The notes under the pieces: model-generated | The model's input: the letters and a program-made list of their open reading frames with translations, nothing else | Told to the model about the DNA's origin: nothing | Databases searched by the model: none | Position numbers and translations under genes: made by a program | Assembly (NCBI GenBank): GCA_037953745.1 | Contig: JBAKBP010003132.1 | Span: 1 to 64,000 of the forward strand | Reading direction: 5' to 3' | Length of the DNA stretch: 64,000 nucleotides | Origin: Lithodes maja | Taxonomy: Eukaryota; Arthropoda; Malacostraca; Decapoda; Lithodidae | Part shown: one piece after another, positions 11,136 through 22,400 of the stretch | How the letters are laid out: each line of letters starts with the position of its first letter | How positions within the stretch are numbered: position 1 is the stretch's first letter

Positions 11136-12232
11136 TATCACTCAAAACTTCGTGTCTACAATCGAAATGACAATATACAAAAAAAAATGAATTATCCCAC
11201 CAATTTATGTTTGTAAATTGATGGGATTATCAATTATATCATGCCAAGGTTTATGAAAGTTTGTCTCTGTCAAGAATTAGTAATTATATAACTTTATTCT
11301 GTCCAAAATTGCCAAAACATTCAGCAAAATTGCCCCTCTCAGTGCGACTCCACTCATTTTCACACGGTCAAGCGGTGACCCATGCCGCTCCCTTTATGCC
11401 CCAGCTACACCAGCCACAGCAGCTCTGTCTGGGAACAAAATTTGTATAAATACAATAATGGATAAAATACTCTTCACAAATACATTTGTATTGTATAATA
11501 TTGTAAATAAAAAAGAATAATAACTGTGTGGGTGTCGTAAATTGCTCAACCAGCTTTCTTATGTCTCGCCTACGCGCGTATATTGGATTATACATAGTCA
11601 TGACTGTCATACAAATAATTGCAGTAGGTCTCGAATATACATTTAGATTGCATATTACTTGGAAATAAATAAGTAAACGTTTCTCTGGTGGCAATCTACC
11701 CTTTCGCAAGTGTAAGGAGACACCATTCTATATTTAGCCCTTTATCGCAAAAGGCAATCTGCACGTGTTTACTGACCACCGTCGCTGGTGGTCTATAATA
11801 TAGTACTTTATTGACAGTCAATGGCCTACATGTTTCTGTGGTACTTCACATGTGTCTAAAATGCAATGTCTGCTTGCATAAAAATGCAATTCTGAAGTCC
11901 ATTTATACGTACGACATACGCATGTCTCAGTTTATATCTATCTCTCTCTCTCTCTCTCCATTCCTGACTCATGTTATTGTAAAACTCTTGGTGGCAACAA
12001 ACACCAGACACCTGGAAGACAAGGTTCAAAATCCCAAGCATCCATACGCCTCGGGCACCTTCACAATTGTCACACAGCTGGTTATCTATCTAGAGATCTG
12101 CCTGCCTTCCTTCTCTTGACGACTCACTCACTCCCTCCCTGCACCCCTGCATGCCTCCCTCCCTCCCTCCCACCCACCCACCCCCAACCCACCCTTTCAG
12201 GCTTCCGTCTGCTAGAAACACATTCACAATTT

Positions 12233-12795
12233 GCGTAAATATCGCATCAATTGGGCTATATGCGGTATATTCCTTGTTATATGGGACGCCTACATACGTA
12301 CACCGTACACGTCTTTATTATAGCATGACAGTGCTCTAAATACAAGATTTACGTGATATTTATGGCGTAACACACCCTCTCCCCCTTTCATTCCCAGCAC
12401 AACTCACTCACACCTTGGTTCACGCATAGAAACTCTTTGATAATGTGCGTAAATATCGCATGAATTGGTCAATATGCGGTATATATTTTGATATATGGCA
12501 CGTATACATACGTACAAGTCTGTATTATAGCATGACAGTGCTCTACGTACAAAATATACGTGATATGTATGGCGTAAACCACACTCTCAGCTCATAAATT
12601 GCCGCCAAACCTCCAACACATCTTCATTCCCGCCTACAAATTATCTTATAATTCCCTTATATATTGCAATTTTTGGTCACTATGAGGCATATTCATTGTT
12701 ATATGGGTGGCCTACACACGTATACATACTCTACATAGCCTAAAAGGGCTCAAAAATGGACATATACGTGATAATACGCCGTAACCCACCCCCTA
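12233..12795. repeat. Three diverged ~210-bp subterminal repeats of the piggyBac-like transposon
   Basis: Units start at about 12233, 12448 and 12656. Each runs from a GTAAATATCGCAT-like start through a TATGCGGTATA-like motif and a TATACGTGATA-like motif to GGCGTAAC. Similarity drops in the third unit. Repeated subterminal motifs are often transposase-binding sites; that role is inferred. Confidence 0.7.
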
Positions 12796-13740
12796 CTCCC
12801 TCTCCTTCTATCCCCTGCGCGCGTAAATATTCGGCAGGGAAATCTCGCCGCTCGATGACAATCTAGCCGCGCGGTGCCATTCGCTCCACATTTTTCAACT
12901 ACGGACCGTTCCCCCACCCCCCCCCCCAGACATTTTTTGGGGGGTCAAATATATATGGGCCGATGCCCGCAAACATTCCCTACACGATGATGTATTTTTT
13001 ATCGAAATTTGCAATAGGTCCCAAAATCATCATACGTGCGCACAGTCTTACCCTGTAGAAAACCCCCTGTGCGCCGCGGAGAGGTTAAGCAATATTGCCA
13101 TGGTCTTATGTAATATATATATGAATTTATCGTATATATTAATATAATTTATCGTATAGAGCAACCTAAATGCGGTACGATCATTTGGGCTCCTGGCGGT
13201 TTGCCAAGGCAGCAAGGTGTGCTTTTGAGGTACGCCAGAGCCTTCACGAACACCAACCAGTTAACATCTAATTTTCCGCCCTCAGTTGATCGTGCTTTTG
13301 TGCCTGTAATCACAATACACATACAGCAATACACTCAGCTACACCATCACGACGCTCTCATCGACATCATGACTGACTGATAGATAAGCATAAATTATAA
13401 TAATCATGTCCATTCCCATGTAATCATTTATTCTTTCTTTAACTTGACTCGAGTCTTGGGACCGAAGTCTCGTTCCCCATTGTCCACCACCATATTGGGT
13501 AAAACGTTCTCCCTTGCCTCATTGCCACGTGGAACTATTGGTGAGTTAATTCCTGGCTAATATTAACCCTTATAACCTTACCCTATATATACATTTGTTA
13601 TGTGAGACCTTTGGATATAAATTAGCTTGTTTCAGATTGAATTCAATTTAGATATAGAGTAGTTTTCATTTAGATTGATTTTATTTGATTCATTATAGCT
13701 TAGTAATATTTAACTTCCATTGATAGTTTACCACACCAAC

Positions 13741-15437
13741 ATTCTTGACTTGTTTCTAACTTCTAACCCTTCTTCTTATACTGTCGATCTTTTCTCTACT
13801 TTGGAATCCTCTGACCATAAACTTATCTCTGCCACCTGTCCTATCTCTCCAGTACGACCATCCAATCCTCCCAGCTGGCGGCGCATGTGGCACTTTGGTA
13901 CTGCCGACTGGAAGGCTCTCCGGCAGTTCTTCTTTGATTTCCCATGGAATTATTTTTGCTTCAGTGGTCGGGGACCCTCGAAGAGTGCTAAACACATTAC
14001 CGAGGTAATCCTATCGGGCATGGAGGCATACATTCCATTTTTTTTCTCTCAGACTAATGCAAAAAAATCTTGATTTAGTCACGCTTATTCTACTGCTGTC
14101 CGCAATAAGGAGGAAGCATTCAAACGGTACCGTCGCCTTCAAACTCAAGAATCTCATTGTTCCTATGTTTCTGCCCGGAATCAAGCCAAATCTGTCCTTT
14201 GACTCGCCATACACTCTATCATCAATAATAAATGCACGGAACTATCTAACTCTAGCTCTTCCCAAACTTTCTGGCATCTAGCCAAAAACCTCTCCAACAA
14301 TTTTTCTTCCTCATCTTTCCCTCCCCTTTTCCACTCTAAAGGCACAACCATAATTTCTTCCTCTAACAAAGCTGAACTCTTCGTTCAAACTTTCGCTAGA
14401 AACTCCACCTTGGATGATTCCGGTGCTATTTCTCCCTCTCTCCTACTTATGCCTAATATCCTAATCTCTTCTAACGTAAAGATGTACTTTTTACCCTGTC
14501 TGGGCTTAATGCTAAGAAGGCGTACAGTCCGGATGGTGTTCCTCCTGTTGTACTAAAAAACTGTGCTTCCGTGCTGACCCCCTGCCTAGGCAAACTCTTT
14601 CGTCTCTGTCTCTCCTCTAAGGTCTTCCCTTCTTGCTGGAAGTTTGCTCTCATTCAACCTGTCCCAAAGAACGGTGACCACTCCCAACCCACCAACTATC
14701 GTCCAATTGCTCTCATCTCTTGTATTTCTAAAGTTTTTGAAATTATTCTTACTTCAAAATTTCTTAAGCATTTCTCTTCTCATAATCTACTCTCAGATCG
14801 CCAGTGTGGGTTCCTTAAGGGTAGCCCTACAGGTGATCTTCTTTCATATCTTACTAACTCTTGATCATTCTCCTTTCGGGACTTAGATGAAACATTTTCT
14901 ATTGCGCTAGACTTCGATAGAGTCTGGCACAAATCTCTAATTTCTAAACTACCCTCCTTCGGTTTCTATCCCTCCATTTGTGCCTTTGTCTCTAATTTCC
15001 TTTCCGCCCGTTCCATAGCTGTGGTTGTGGACGGCCATCATTCACTTCCTAATCCTATTGACTCTGGTGTTCTTCAGGCTTCTGTCCTATCTCCAATTAT
15101 CTTTTTAATTTTCATAAATAATCTTCTCAAATGTATCTTCAGTCCCATCCATTCATATGCTGACGACTCTACCTTACACTAATCAACTAGTTTTCCAGAA
15201 CGCACCAGCATGCAATCCCTCAAAACCAAAGATAATGAAGACATACAACACCTATCTTCTGGCCTAACTATACCATTTCCAATTGGAACATAGAAAACCT
15301 TATTACCTTTAATGCTTCCAAAACCCAATTTCTCCATCTATCTACCCGCCGTGAACTCCCAGAGGACTATCCCTTATACTTCAACAATACAAAAATCAAC
15401 CCTTCATCTTCTCTCAATATTCTTGGTGTTTCTATTT
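13741..15437 (+). pseudogene. LINE-A part 2: endonuclease end and reverse transcriptase
   Basis: This continues LINE-A from base 260. It reads ILDLFLTSNPSSYTVDLFST with SSDHKLISA (endonuclease end), then PDGVPPVVLKNC, NYRPIALISCISKVFE, a degraded palm, and SYADDSTLH near 15160 (the ADD catalytic motif). Several frameshifts and stops are present, for example near 14070, 14280, 14860 and 15180. It stops in the middle of LNILGVSI where the LTR element at 15438 was inserted. Clade jockey is inferred from motif style and the poly(A) tail at 22384. Confidence 0.85.
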
Positions 15438-15835
15438 TGAAATGCTAGGTTTTTCCAGGTTAAATAGGAATTGAAATATCCCAAGGTCCACATTTAGGAT
15501 CCATTCCTGGTACCTGGCGCGGGGTACGAACCTCTGAAGGGAATTTAACCCCCCTAAAAACCCACAGGTTTTGAGATGCCTTGGGTGGGGTTCGAACCCT
15601 GGTTAGTGACGCACCACCATCACCACCAGGCCCGCGCGCTAACCCACTGTACTACCACGGACGTACTAAAAGTATAGCAACCTTAGTCCGATTTTTAAGA
15701 ACCAGGTGATAGTCTCGTGGTGTTTTTCACGTGATGAGTTTATTGGACTTACCATCTACGACTATTTTACGCTATACCTGACGTCAACTCGGGTTAGTAT
15801 TATTGTGGGTGCGGGACATTTTCGAGGGCATTACA
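15438..15835 (-). repeat. Short LTR with tRNA-like module (3' LTR of the composite)
   Basis: 398 bp, on the minus strand from TGTAATGCCC to CATTTCA. It carries the tRNA-like module (A-box-like, GGTTCGAACCC, T5) and TGACGTCA. It belongs to the single-copy (CACGTG) variant rather than the one with a 57-bp internal duplication. Confidence 0.9.
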
Positions 15836-15837
15836 CC

Positions 15838-18800
15838 TGTTATGCCCTGTTTTTCTACCGGTTTAACTTGGGTAATGTGAGTTCTAAATGACTGGGTATA
15901 TAAGGCTGCATGCACAATACAAGGTATGAGGAATAGAGAACACAAAATAAACACACGGTAACACGACACAAGTTCAAGTTTATTGAAGTAAGTAAATGAA
16001 GAGCATGGAAAGATAATAATTCTCGTACAAAACAAATAATAGAAGGGAACTGCTAGCATTAGCGGATCTGGATGGAGCCTAGTCTCCCACTTCCAACGTT
16101 CAGGTATACTCTTCTGATCATGGGTTTAATTAGCAAGTTTTATTTTACTGGAAGACCTCAATATATTCATGTAATTCAATTTCACTGATTTGATCTTTTA
16201 CTGGCTGGTCGCGTGACCAAGTAGCAGCTCACAGTTAGGATTAGACACGCGTATATTGTAGAACACGGAACCTCTAGTAACCTCATGGGGGTACTGATCT
16301 AAGTTTTATATTCTTATGGCAGAAATACGTAGAACACAAATCAGTGGGCGAACGTTAGATATCACTAGAGTTTTAATATCTGAATAAGGTAATTACGAGA
16401 GTCAATGTCGCCTGTTAATTAATGAGCACTGATACGCTTAGTACGTCCCAAATGGAATGGTTAAATATGAGTTACACTGGGCAAGGTTATAGCCACTTTA
16501 TAGAAAGTTAATAAGTGAGTGTCAAACTGGTACTATAACACTTAGTACTAGCAACATGAATCTTGAATAGTATTTGTAGATCTGGTCCTGGTTATCTTGC
16601 TTCCGGTGATGTTGGGGGCTAACGACTGGTTCCTCGGCCGTCCAGGTGGTCCAAAATATAGGAAGTTCTCAAGTCGGATCTCTTGACGATCGTTGCTGGC
16701 TACACACTTATATACCCACGAATTTGTGTGAAGGTTATAAGGTGCACGTTAGGACTTGTACATGGACAGATCTTCTATTTAACTTCTGCCATGGAGTCTG
16801 CCGGCTCGGGAATCTCTCAACTCAGGAACAACACAAGGGCAGAGCTAGAGGTTAACTTCAGGGTAGTGACCACTGGTTGGTGTCTAACTTTCAACTGATT
16901 TGACTGGGGGCGGGAGCTAGGTTTATAGGTTCGGTTCTGGACCCTGTAGACAATAGGGATCTCGAGTCTTATGGACTTATTTGAGCTCTCAATAGATATG
17001 GGGACTGGGTAAGATGGTGATTACTGTTGTGGCACATGGCTATAGGAAGCCTTCAATTTGTGATATAACTGAGCCTTAGTAAAAGGTACTATTTTGGCTA
17101 TACTGGAAGTATTTATGGAAGGGAGACTGGATCTACTTTGCGGGGAGGACTGGGACAGCTGTGATAGGGGCGTCTCTCTTATATTGCTCAGTCTTTGTTC
17201 TATTGCATAGCTGAGGTGCTAATTTGACTATCCGAGTATGCAAAACAGGTGGATGGGTTATTGTGGGTATAGAGAAGTGAGTAAGGGGGTTAGACATGCA
17301 TGGTTAGTTCATTGATAGGAAGAATTCCTAGGCTACCTAGCAATGACCCGGAAGTCAAAACAGGGGTCAGGTATACCTCCGCGGGGGTGGGGGTCTCCCT
17401 CCTCGGGTGGGTAAAAAGGGGTAGCCGGGCGCTCTCCCTCTGGGATGGTCGTCCGGCGGCTGTGGCTAGAGGCTTGCCATATCACCAGTGTTTGTAATAA
17501 CCCTCTGTTTATGAGACAGATGTGGGTGTTCTTAATATCAAAACCGAAGGTGCCTTGGCTAGCTGGGTGTACTCGGTTGGCTGTTAATTGCATGGCTTGC
17601 TGGATGTGGTGGAGACTGGTTGTTAACTCTGCCACATTTATCTGGAAGTATGGCAATAGAAATTAGTTACTGGCGAGGCGGCGAGCCTCGCACCGACGAC
17701 CATGGGGTGCAGGGTTGTGAATGGGTTGTAAGAGAATAGATGGCATGCAAGGGGTTAGTAAAGTGCTAATGTTGTTCTGGCCTACTAAGTGAAGGTAGGC
17801 TGGATAGGAGTATATATATAAAAGGTTGGAGAGCGTTAGCAACGGAAAATTCAAGGATCTTCAAGAGGTATGAGAGAGAGGCTAGGTCGGACAAGAGTCG
17901 AGAAGCGCGGATGTCTTAATGAGAGGGGAGGAAGCTCAGGGGCTACAGGGAAGTTTGCCCCTAAGGTCCCTGGGCGTGGGGGTGGCATTAGGCTACAATT
18001 GATATTGGAGTTTGAAAAGACAGTGAAAGTACGTTAGTCAAATGCTACCGGGGGATGCAAATACGGGGTGGTATATGAGTCTGGAAAAGATAGAATCATG
18101 TGGACTGTGGGGCGGTGGGGGAGAAGGAGGTTAACTGTAGGTGTATGCGTGACGTGTGGATAAAGTAAGGAAAAACATGGTGTATTATTTCTCGTACATA
18201 CGAGGGGTTATGGACCTATTATTTGACACGCTTTTTGTGTACGTCTATGTGTCCCTGGGAACTGCGTTTTCTATGAAATATAGAGCCAAGGAAAGCGGCA
18301 GTTCGTAGGGGTACTGCATTATTGTTTCGAGGTACTATGATAGATACTGGTAACAAAGGTTATCTATACAATCTCTGGTTGGGGTAAGGATTACGTTACA
18401 GCATGGGTGTATTAACTTCTAAGGTATATAACATCTATTTCTCGGATGTAAGAACATACATAGATATAATTATGGCTGTCTGATGTGTTGGTATTGGCTC
18501 AACGTAGGGACAGGGCATGGGTGTTTTTAATATGAATGTATATTCTTGTTCATCATCGTATAGGTAGAATCGGGCGGGTAAGGGGTGTAGGACACGAAGT
18601 AATATGGCGTAGTGTGGACTGTGGATACGAAGGAGGTAAGCTGAAGACGTATGACAATTATGGAAAAGTAAATGGAAAACGGTGAACACAATGGCGGATA
18701 AAGATACTTAACCTAAGGATTGAATACATAGATTTTATGGGTGATGAGTCTTCAGAAACTTAGTCTGGCAAGACAAGATATGTTAGGGGATGTTAACATT

Positions 18801-18916
18801 AATACTTAAACTAAGGATTAAATACATAGATTTTATGGGGGGATGGGTCTTCAGAAACTTAGTCTGGCAAGACAAGATATGTTAGGGGATGTGAACATTA
18901 ATATCTTAAACCTAGG
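15838..18916 (-). repeat. Repeat L, copy A
   Basis: About 3.1 kb similar along its length to 42513-45668 (same orientation) and to 55843-59052 (inverted). On the minus strand it ends GGGCATAACA followed by GG and the 3' LTR. It lacks the outer ~500 bp present in copies B and C, ending in a duplicated ~115-bp block (about 18700-18910). No protein-coding gene is recognised in it. It may be an oversized LTR or the non-coding body of a non-autonomous element. Confidence 0.85.
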
Positions 18917-20942
18917 ACAGCCCCTATTGTCGCTTTCCCTGACTACCAAAAACCTTTCCGTCTTTATACTGACGTATCTCTGTACGCCATGGGTGCAGTT
19001 TTAGCTCAAGTCAGAGACGGAGAGGAACATGTGATAGCGTATGCCAGCTCCACCCTCACCCAACCACAACAGAATTACGCAGCCACCAAGAGAGAGTGCT
19101 TAGGGATTATTTGGGCACTCAGCCACTTCCGGTCATTTGTGTTGGGCGCAAAACTCGAAATAATTACCGACCATCAATCTTTACAATGGCTGCGTAGGTG
19201 CGAAACCAACTCAGCCATTTTGGTACGTTGGAGGGAGACACTAGAGGACTACGACTTTACCATACAATATCGTCCAGGCAAACTCCATACTAATGCAGAC
19301 GCCCTGTCACGTTTGCCAGTACCAAAAGACCCCCCACCAACCTAGCCACCTTACAAAACACTCAGTTGGTATCTACCCCCAAACCCTGACAGAATGCCCC
19401 CCCCAGCCCCCTCCCTAATTCAATCTTGGGAAGCAAGAATCAGACCCCCCTGGACACCATTAAATATCTTCCGTGGACTGACTCGCTGGGGAGATCAACT
19501 TGCCACAGACACTGGTCACATAATCTTGGACCCCACCATTGCCCATGACTACATGATTGCCATCCACGAGGGAAACGGCATATACCTGGGACAAAAGAAG
19601 ATGTTAAAAATCTTCACAGACCAATATTGGACCCCCAACCCCTCCAAAATTGCACAACGAGTGACAGAATCCTGCAAACCGTGTTTATTGGGAAAGGATA
19701 GATCACGCACCCCAGGCCCAGCTGGTACCTTGTCGGCTACCAAACCATTCCAAGTCCTATCCCTCGACATCATGGGCCCGTTTCCTCCTTACGCTGGCAA
19801 GCGCTATATCGTCACATTTGTGGACGTCTATTCCAAATTTTTAATCGCCTGCCCAGCTAAAGACCACACAGCCACCACAGTCGCCACACTGCTTGCCACA
19901 GAAGTATTCCCTATATTAGGTCTGCCCCTTGCTCTTCTATCCGACAATGCCCCCGAGTTTAGTGGACACGTTTGGCAACAGTTCACCCAACAATGTGGCA
20001 TTAAGATTAAGGGGAGCGTCCGGCTTTACTCTAGAACGTGTCAGTGGATTTTGTCTGTATTTCATAAGATTTTGTACACGTATAGGGGACCTAACAACTA
20101 AGAAATTTCCAAAATTTTAATTCTCTAGGACAATTATTTTTTGAGTTAGGTGTGTAAATTTATGACTTTTTGTAAAATCAAAATCTCATTTAAATGTTGT
20201 TGCTTGATTGTTTTAATGCATTGGGGGTACTAACAATAGGTGTAGTTTCAATTGTACGTTGATACTTTTTTCCATTTCGTATCTAATTGTAGAATTAGGG
20301 CATTTACAATTAGGTACAAATTAGGTACAAATTAGGTGACAAATGTCTCGGGGTTGTGTGTCGAAATGGGAAATAAATAAAAACAAATGGCGACGTGGAG
20401 TTGTAGAGAATTTCATGCCCTTTCCAATGACACCAGAAACATTGTTGTAGCATATTTGGTTACGTCAGAATTGCGCCGACAAGTGAACTTTCTTACGTGA
20501 GGTACTAAGGCACGAGAGCTGTTGCAAGCCAGCCGGCCAGCCGCACCCTACCTCTCTCGCGGCTTGGACCACACTGCTCTTTCTCCTCCACCACCACCAC
20601 ACCCTTCGTTGTTACCCGGGTTGAGTACCAGATACTGTTAGGCAAAATATCTAAGAACGTCATATTTTCACCAAAAATTCATGGTTTTAGTTTTTTTGTT
20701 TTGCAGATCCGAAACCCATAATGCATTTTCTACGCGTCTGCGCGACCCGCGACCCGCGAAAACTTTAAACTAGCCCAGAAATAACATGCTTCCAGACGGA
20801 ATATTGCCTCAGGATTTTAACTGAAGACAGAGGGATGGGTGATGATGCCATATATCGGGTTGCGCAATATTGCCGTTTTGAGCACTATTACGAGTATGAG
20901 CCGGACGCTCCCCTTAAACACTCATCCCCATACTGGCCTCAA
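18917..20942 (+). pseudogene. Ty3/Gypsy pol fragment: RNase H and integrase
   Basis: It starts inside the RT-RNase H connection (FPDYQKPFRLYTDVSLY), followed by VIAYASSTLT, ITDHQSLQWLRR, a zinc-finger part with CKPCLLGKDR, and the integrase core (LSLDIMGPFPPYAG, LLSDNAPEFSG). It ends at SSPYWPQ where the LTR at 20943 begins. It is nearly identical to the pol at 36769-41595. A one-base insertion in the C-run near 19330 breaks the frame and a TGA stands near 19387. The MITE at 20011 interrupts it. It runs opposite to the flanking LTRs, so it is a rearranged passenger. Confidence 0.9.
20011..20913. mobile_element. TTAA-flanked MITE (903 bp), piggyBac type
   Basis: TTAA at 20007-20010 and 20914-20917. 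The terminal inverted repeat is GGGGAGCGTCCGG, exact at both ends, and similarity extends to about 15 bases. Removing the element restores the integrase reading (GIKIK then HSSPYWPQ). No transposase frame is inside; the short ORF running into it is a read-through artefact. Confidence 0.9.
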
Positions 20943-21340
20943 TGAAATGCTAGGTTTTTCCAGGTTAAATAGGAATTGAAATATCCCCAGGTCCACATTT
21001 AGGATCCATTCCTGGTACCTGGCACGGGGTACGAACCTCTGAAGGGAATTTAACCCCCCTAAAAACCCACAGGTTTTGAGATGCCTTGGGTGGGGTTCGA
21101 ACCCTGGTTAGTGACGCACCACCATCACCACCAGGCCCGCGCGCTAACCCACTGTACTACCACGGACGTACTAAAAGTATAGCAACCTTAGTCCGATTTT
21201 TAAGAACCAGGTGATAGTCTCGTGGTGTTTTTCACGTGATGAGTTTATTGGACTTACCATCTACGACTATTTTACGCTATACCTGACGTCAACTCGGGTT
21301 AGTATTATTGTGGGTGCAGGACATTTTCGAGGGCATTACA
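20943..21340 (-). repeat. Short LTR with tRNA-like module (5' LTR of the composite)
   Basis: 398 bp, same variant and orientation as 15438-15835, with few differences by eye. Its U3 end (GGGCATTACA on plus) abuts the TATTT duplication at 21341. Confidence 0.9.
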
Positions 21341-22400
21341 TATTTCTTCTGGTCTCTCGTGGAATCCTTCTTGCTTGCTAAGGTGGCCTCCCAGAAGCTG
21401 GGTGTGCTATAAAAAAAAAAAAGGCCTTAAAGCAGTGGTCTTCAATGCGCGGCTCACGAGCCAGTGGCGGCTCGCAATTACCTGATTGGCGGCTCATTTC
21501 CGGTCATCACAACATTAAATGAAAGTAATTATTTTTTAAATTTATATTAGTAGCCTAAAGTCAAGAATGTAAATATAATTTAATTTTACTAAAGAATTTC
21601 AATATAATATTTGTTACTAGTCTTGTTCTATAAATCTGTGGCTATGGAAACCCACAACAATATGAAACTCACAAAAATATGTAATTTAGTTCCTATATTC
21701 ATATATGTGTCTGCTTATTATTGTGGCTTATTTGCCTTGTGGCTTATGCGGCTCTCACTCTGAATATGTCCTGAACTTTTGGCTCTCTTGAAACAAATAG
21801 TGAATAACACTGCCTTAAGGGGTTCTTTTCCCTTGCACATCTTCTTGCTCTGTACAGGGGCACCGTGCGTCCTTGTATTGAGTATTGTTCACATGTGTGG
21901 GGAGGATCCTCTCACACAGCACTTCTAGACAAAGTAGAAAGGAAAGCATTTCGTATCAATATCTCCCGTCCACTCACCGACTCTCTGTAATCTCTCTCTC
22001 TTCGCCGCAATGTTGCATCTCTCTCGCTATTCTATCGCTACTACAATAATCAGTGTTCCTCAGAGCTCTCTCAGTGTATACCATCTCCTCTACGTAGATT
22101 ATGTAGTACACATCTTGCAACACAATCCCACCCCTACTCTGTACAACTCTCCAACTCAAGAGTGAAACGAGACTCCCAATCTTTCTTCTATTCAACAGCT
22201 GAGCTCTGGAACTCTCTCCCTGAATCCATCTTTCCCTAAATCCTATGATTTAAATTGTTTCAAACTCTGTGTCTCCAGACATTTTGCCTCGAACATTCCT
22301 TGATTTTGGCCCTGTCACTCTTTCAACTCTGGGGGAGGTACTCATCACAGGCAGTTTTGCCTTTTATCTCCCTCATCCACATAGAAAAAAAAAAAAAAAA
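21341..22400 (+). pseudogene. LINE-A part 3: 3' end and poly(A) tail
   Basis: 21341-21424 resumes LINE-A (KVASQKLGV). After the hAT MITE the frame gives LYRGTVRPCIEYCSHVWGG, LRRNVASLSLFYRY and ELWNSLPESIFP, a standard jockey-like C-terminus, with a stop near 21988. A run of 16 A at about 22385-22400 is the retroposition tail. This places all insertions from 256 to 21820 inside one older LINE. Confidence 0.85.
21433..21812. mobile_element. hAT-type MITE (380 bp)
   Basis: Termini CAGTGGTC and, on the other strand, CAGTGTTA are flanked by the 8-bp duplication CCTTAAAG (21425-21432) / CCTTAAGG (21813-21820, one mismatch). An 8-bp duplication with CAGTG ends is typical of hAT. The interior carries repeated GCGGCTC and has no ORF. 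Confidence 0.82.

Larger units (their letters stand above)
7257..13084 (+). mobile_element. Complete piggyBac-like DNA transposon (5.8 kb)
   Basis: TTAA occurs at 7253-7256 and 13085-13088, while the 5' LTR shows one TTAA in the empty site (407-410). This is the target choice of piggyBac transposases. Both ends begin TTAACC, but beyond that the left end (CCCGGGAGCTGCGG) and right end (CCTCTCCGCGGCGC, minus strand) match poorly. The left end contains two similar 25-bp blocks (7269-7293 and 7302-7321). A shorter relative at 24926-25537 shares both ends, which confirms the borders. One transposase gene lies inside, and about 2.6 kb at the right is non-coding. Confidence 0.92.
10475..13084. other. 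Non-coding right part of the piggyBac-like transposon
   Basis: AT-rich DNA with no supported gene. It holds a CCCTG repeat, a hairpin, a SINE-like tRNA-derived segment, a TCTC run near 11940, a CCCTCC/CCCACC run near 12160, a C-run near 12910 and diverged ~210-bp repeats towards the right end. The last 60 bases contain GTGCGCACAG and CTGTGCGCC facing each other (about 13037-13075), a likely subterminal transposase-binding hairpin. Confidence 0.7.
261..13735 (+). mobile_element. BEL/Pao LTR retrotransposon with two nested insertions
   Basis: The element consists of the 5' LTR (261-1055), a primer-binding site, a gag-pol frame, an envelope-less 3' coding tail, a polypurine tract and a 3' LTR. 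The 3' LTR is broken by a LINE fragment (6571-7104) and by a piggyBac-like transposon (7257-13084). The order gag, aspartic protease, RT, RNase H, integrase, DUF5641 is diagnostic for BEL/Pao. The 5-bp duplication CCAAC flanks it. Coding damage (stop, missing integrase part) makes it non-autonomous. Confidence 0.92.
6564..13735 (+). repeat. BEL/Pao 3' LTR, split into three pieces
   Basis: The pieces are 6564-6570 (TGTATCG), 7105-7256 and 13089-13735. The first break holds a LINE tail and the second a piggyBac-like transposon. Joined, they parallel the 5' LTR, ending in CA at 13735 followed by CCAAC. Confidence 0.9.
15438..21340 (-). mobile_element. LTR-flanked composite retroelement inserted in LINE-A
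   Basis: Two short LTRs in the same (reverse) orientation, 15438-15835 and 20943-21340, bound it. TATTT occurs at 15433-15437 and 21341-21345, a clean 5-bp target duplication, so the whole 5.9 kb integrated as one element (the MITE at 20011 came later). In LTR sense the interior is an antisense Gypsy pol fragment followed by repeat L. No gag is present, and no primer-binding site is visible next to the 5' LTR. It must have relied on proteins supplied by another element. Confidence 0.8.

Noticed and set aside
15438..15835. SINE interpretation of the 400-bp repeat
   Set aside because: It has TG...CA ends, is followed by a primer-binding site, occurs in pairs around internal sequence and makes 5-bp duplications without a tail. 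LTR fits better, though SINE capture into the LTR remains possible.
18989..20101. Independent RNase H / integrase host genes
   Set aside because: They are the middle of a Gypsy pol fragment that matches 36769-41595 almost throughout.
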